Origin: Synechococcus sp. C9
GTDB lineage: Bacteria > Cyanobacteriota > Cyanobacteriia > Gloeomargaritales > Gloeomargaritaceae
Assembly: GCF_022984075.1 (NCBI RefSeq)
Contig: NZ_JALAAD010000001.1
Span: forward strand, 434,001 to 498,000
Direction of reading: 5' to 3'
Length of the DNA stretch: 64,000 nt
This document shows, in pieces, positions 61,517 through 64,000 of this stretch (within the stretch, counting starts at the first letter, position 1; each line of letters starts with the position of its first letter). A program made the translations under genes and the position numbers. The notes beneath the pieces were generated by a model. It was not told the DNA's origin. It did no database searches and saw only the letters and a list, made by a program, of their open reading frames with translations.

Positions 61517-61851
61517 GCCTGCCAACCCTGAAGAATATCCCAGCTCAACCACAGGGCAACCACCAGGAAAATTAAACCAGAAATGATCTCAATGCGCCGG
61601 GGATCAAGCCGTTGACTAAGCCATTGCCCCACAAACACCCCCAAAAAACTGGTGGCAATTAACGCCAAAGCCGCCCCCCCAAAAATCACCCAAGGTTGTT
61701 GGGAAGAACCCGTCATCAATAGGGTGGTAATTTGGGTTTTATCCCCCAATTCCGCCAGCAAAACCGTTGAGAAACTGCCCAGGAAAATTTTTAGCCGTGC
61801 CGGATGGATGGGCTGGCTGACGGTTTCCGGGTGCTCCGTTTCTGGTATCAT
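61513..61851 (-). CDS. GDT1/UPF0016 family small membrane protein A
   Basis: The 112-residue protein has a cytosolic lead (MIPETEHPETVSQPIHPARLK) and three helices with AELGDKTQITTLLMT (about 33-47). It pairs with the downstream 91-residue protein with EIGDKSQ, giving the two motifs found in one chain in other organisms. The genes overlap by four bases and should be translated together in a fixed ratio. Mn2+ export is the expected function from cyanobacterial relatives. Confidence 0.88.
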   Translation of the reverse strand: MIPETEHPETVSQPIHPARLKIFLGSFSTVLLAELGDKTQITTLLMTGSSQQPWVIFGGAALALIATSFLGVFVGQWLSQRLDPRRIEIISGLIFLVVALWLSWDILQGWQA

Positions 61852-61907
61852 TCCCCTCCCTGACGCTTAAACCCCCTCATCCTAGCATTCCCAGGGATAG
61901 GGGCACC

Positions 61908-63338
61908 CTAAGCATCAAATAATACCGGGGTAAAGGAGCCATGTAGCCCGTAGGGAATGTGATGGTGGAGATGCAAGGTCGCCACCGGGGTCACATCCGC
62001 CGCATTTAGAATGACAATATCACTACATTGACGGGCGGCATTATAGACAAACGTAATTAACCAGCCCTGGTCTTCCGCCTCACCCCTGGGCACAAAGACC
62101 GGTTCACTCACAAAGCCCCGACTGCCCGCCAGCCACATCTGTTGCCGCCCGGTTTGGACATCCAGCGCCATGATCCCTTGCAGGGGCGCATTCGCCACCG
62201 GGTCAGCCGCCACCCCCAAGTAAACCCGTTGGTACTCCCGTCCCACCCGTTGGGGATGCACCTGGGGAAATTCACAACACCGTTCCAACAACAGGGTATG
62301 GGTCACCTGATGGGTGGTTAAATTCACCCGAAACCGCCGCAGTTGACCGCTCGGCAGACTGGCAAAATCAATGGTTTGGTAGTCCGTTTGTTGGTCAATA
62401 GTGGGAAAATGGCTGTAACAAATCGAATCTAAAACCAATTCATTCCCTTGCTCATAGCCATTGGCGTGGTGAAACACAAAACAGGGATCCGTTAAAAATA
62501 CCCGCACGGCGCCACCCCGACGGGGAATCACCAAAATCCGGGTGGGTTGTTCCCGGTCAAACTGTAAACATTGTGCCGCCCCAGTTAATCCCAAAACGTA
62601 GGGAAGGGGGTTAAAATTCACCGGATTTTGAAAGAAAATATAGTAGTTCTCAGTGACAATAAAATCGTGTAAAAAGGCAAAGCCACTGATGGGGTGTTCT
62701 TGCTGACGAATCAACTGCCAGCTTTGGTCAAATTCATAAAGGTTGATCTGACTGTTGGGTCCCGTTTGTACCCCAAAATTCACCAAAAAGCCCTGGGGAT
62801 CAATACGAGGATGGGCGGAAAATCCTTGACCATTGGGGACAAGTCCGCCGAGATTATCTAAACCCAAAGTATCTAAAGTTTGGGGGTCAAGCCGGTAGGG
62901 GGGAGCCGCTTCCCAAAGGGCTAACAATTTGCCACCCCAGTAAATCACATTCGTATTGGCGATATTTTTCAAACGCAGGTCAAAAATGTTATTGAACCAG
63001 CCCCCCGGTTTCAACGTGCCAAATACGCCCCGGTAGAGAATTTTGTCTGCCCGTTGTTCCGCCTGAAATTCCGGGGTTTGCACATAACGGTTGCGATAAA
63101 ACGCCCGCCCTTCCCGAAAACTCACCTGATTCACCATGCCGTCCCCGTCAAAGGGATGGTGGTACTTCTGCCCACCCCGATCCAAACGCCCTGGTCCATT
63201 GCGAAACAGGGTGCCGGTCAAATCCGCCGGTATCGTGCCCGTGATGTCCTCAATCCAGTAGGCAAACTCCTGGGGTTGGGTGCGGTGCCCCCCCTGCCAA
63301 TCGTCCAAACGGTAGGAAAACGAGGTGGTGGCGGTCAT
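61908..63338 (-). CDS. Carotenoid cleavage oxygenase
   Basis: This non-haem iron enzyme cleaves carotenoids or apocarotenoids. The 476-residue protein (from ATG 63338, MTATTSFSYRLDDW) has the four His ligands in expected places: FSAHPRIDP, AFLHDFIVTENYYIFF, FVFHHANGYE and LHGSFTP near the end, plus FRNGPGRLDRGGQKYHHPFDGDGMV. A long frame to 63440 adds 34 unlikely residues and would overlap CyanoP. It is divergent from the CyanoP gene by 105 bases. Confidence 0.92.
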   Translation of the reverse strand: MTATTSFSYRLDDWQGGHRTQPQEFAYWIEDITGTIPADLTGTLFRNGPGRLDRGGQKYHHPFDGDGMVNQVSFREGRAFYRNRYVQTPEFQAEQRADKILYRGVFGTLKPGGWFNNIFDLRLKNIANTNVIYWGGKLLALWEAAPPYRLDPQTLDTLGLDNLGGLVPNGQGFSAHPRIDPQGFLVNFGVQTGPNSQINLYEFDQSWQLIRQQEHPISGFAFLHDFIVTENYYIFFQNPVNFNPLPYVLGLTGAAQCLQFDREQPTRILVIPRRGGAVRVFLTDPCFVFHHANGYEQGNELVLDSICYSHFPTIDQQTDYQTIDFASLPSGQLRRFRVNLTTHQVTHTLLLERCCEFPQVHPQRVGREYQRVYLGVAADPVANAPLQGIMALDVQTGRQQMWLAGSRGFVSEPVFVPRGEAEDQGWLITFVYNAARQCSDIVILNAADVTPVATLHLHHHIPYGLHGSFTPVLFDA

Positions 63339-63443
63339 AACGGTCAACAGATGGGATGTTAAAGAATCGCAACAAATTGATTTTAGCGTGGGGGTGGGGG
63401 CATTTGATGGCAGAATTAAATGTGGGCAATTTTGAGTCATCCC

Positions 63444-63977
63444 ATGCGCTGGATTTGGTTGGGGTTAACGTTTCTGGCTCTCTGTTTGGGGGGGTGTGGT
63501 GTCGCTACGGCGGGGCTGAATCCCTACATTGACACGGTGGATGGCTACCAGTTTCTCTATCCCAATGGCTGGGTACAGGTTCAGTCCAACCAGGGAATGG
63601 ATATTTTATTCCACGACCTGATTGACCCCAGCGAAACCGTCAGTGTAGTCATTAGTCCCGTGAAATCCGGCAAAACCCTGGCGGAGTTGGGTTCGCCCCT
63701 GGAGTTGGGGGAGCGGTTGATGAATACGGCTTTGGCGCAGGCGGCGGTGGATCAAAAACCCCAATTGGTCAGTGCGGACAGCCATCGGGATGACCAGCAA
63801 TTGTATTACACTCTTGAATATATTGTTAATACGAATACCGGCACTCGTCACAATATTGCTACCATTGCCACCAGTCACGGCAAACTGTACACCCTGAATG
63901 CTTCGGTGCCCGAATCCCGCTGGGCGAAATTAGCCCCGACCCTCCAACAGGTGGTAAATTCTTTGCAGGTGTATTAA
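63444..63977 (+). CDS. CyanoP (PsbP-like) photosystem II lipoprotein
   Basis: ATG 63444 gives 177 residues with a lipoprotein signal (MRWIWLGLTFLALCLGGCG; lipobox Cys18). The PsbP fold follows: GLNPYIDTVDGYQFLYPNGWVQV, DILFHDLIDPSETVSVVISPVKSGKTLAELGSP and NIATIATSHGKLYTLNASVPESRW. CyanoP assists early photosystem II assembly at the lumenal side. A start at 63420 adds eight residues (MWAILSHP). It ends 23 bases before the right edge of the window. Confidence 0.9.
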   Translation: MRWIWLGLTFLALCLGGCGVATAGLNPYIDTVDGYQFLYPNGWVQVQSNQGMDILFHDLIDPSETVSVVISPVKSGKTLAELGSPLELGERLMNTALAQAAVDQKPQLVSADSHRDDQQLYYTLEYIVNTNTGTRHNIATIATSHGKLYTLNASVPESRWAKLAPTLQQVVNSLQVY

Positions 63978-64000
63978 TATGGAAAATTACAAGTTAGAAA

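Overview
The window comes from a cyanobacterium. It carries psbB (CP47), an allophycocyanin beta-18-type subunit (apcF), CyanoP, the plastid-type ribosomal protein PSRP-3/Ycf65, an Rre1/Ycf29-type response regulator, a carotenoid cleavage oxygenase and a glnA promoter with a textbook NtcA site. Base composition is moderate (about half G+C by eye), with codon preference for CCC, GGG and CGG. The exact genus is not decided here. Most of the DNA is ordinary chromosomal housekeeping sequence with short intergenic spacers, many of which hold dispersed MITE-like repeats.

Layout. 1-2.2 kb: end of an M50 protease gene, a DUF2232 membrane protein and a CobT-like UPF0284 protein, start-stop coupled and convergent with argD. 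3.4-6.5 kb: a persulfide/thiol-sulfur locus (TauE/SafE exporter, rhodanese-DUF2892 membrane protein, ETHE1-type persulfide dioxygenase) divergent from an ArsR regulator. The tail of the exporter gene is followed by a 129-bp tandem array. 6.9-9.1 kb: PepP and a metallo-beta-lactamase-fold protein. 9.35-14.2 kb: a magnesium locus, namely a long leader with three small ORFs and a stem that hides a ribosome binding site, then mgtA, a 47-residue membrane peptide gene and mgtC. 14.5-19.4 kb: an orphan CheW-like gene, then a second sulfide locus (ICMT-like, ChrA-like and DUF302 genes divergent from type I sulfide:quinone reductase, a second ArsR and a Tll0287-like haem protein). 20-33 kb: rre1-like, a TPR gene, asd, tig-clpP-clpX, valS, a DprA-like gene, a GerMN gene and dapB. 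33-37 kb: an EgtB/FGE-like gene, a DsrE-like gene, a glycosyltransferase and radC. 37-41.2 kb: a helix-turn-helix gene and four tandem, almost identical Rpn/PD-(D/E)XK nuclease genes. 41.4-45.2 kb: glnA, apcF, tlyA, lplA-like and tRNA-Pro. 45.4-51.4 kb: a substrate-binding lipoprotein, a GT11-like gene, an AT-rich orphan gene, tRNA-Thr, a Uma2 gene and a rhodanese. 51.7-53.1 kb: an apparent integron gene cassette (alpha/beta hydrolase plus an attC-like site). 53.1-64 kb: tRNA-Asn, recF, a SPOR-domain gene, PSRP-3, a HAD gene, a SRPBCC gene, a radical SAM gene, psbB, a split GDT1/UPF0016 pair, a carotenoid oxygenase and CyanoP.

How parts work together. Both sulfide loci have divergent layouts with an ArsR gene, and both control regions contain the same ten bases (ACTATTTAGT) as the core of a palindrome. 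They probably form one regulon: SQR oxidises sulfide to persulfide or polysulfide, the dioxygenase and rhodaneses process it, and TauE exports the product. The mgtA-mgtC locus resembles enteric mgt loci in content: leader peptides, a P-type Mg2+ ATPase, a tiny membrane peptide and MgtC.

The best candidates for something undescribed are the multi-ORF mgtA leader, the isolated attC-bearing cassette in a cyanobacterial chromosome, the shared sulfide operator, and the four-copy Rpn array. Two related families of short inverted-repeat elements explain most gene-free stretches.
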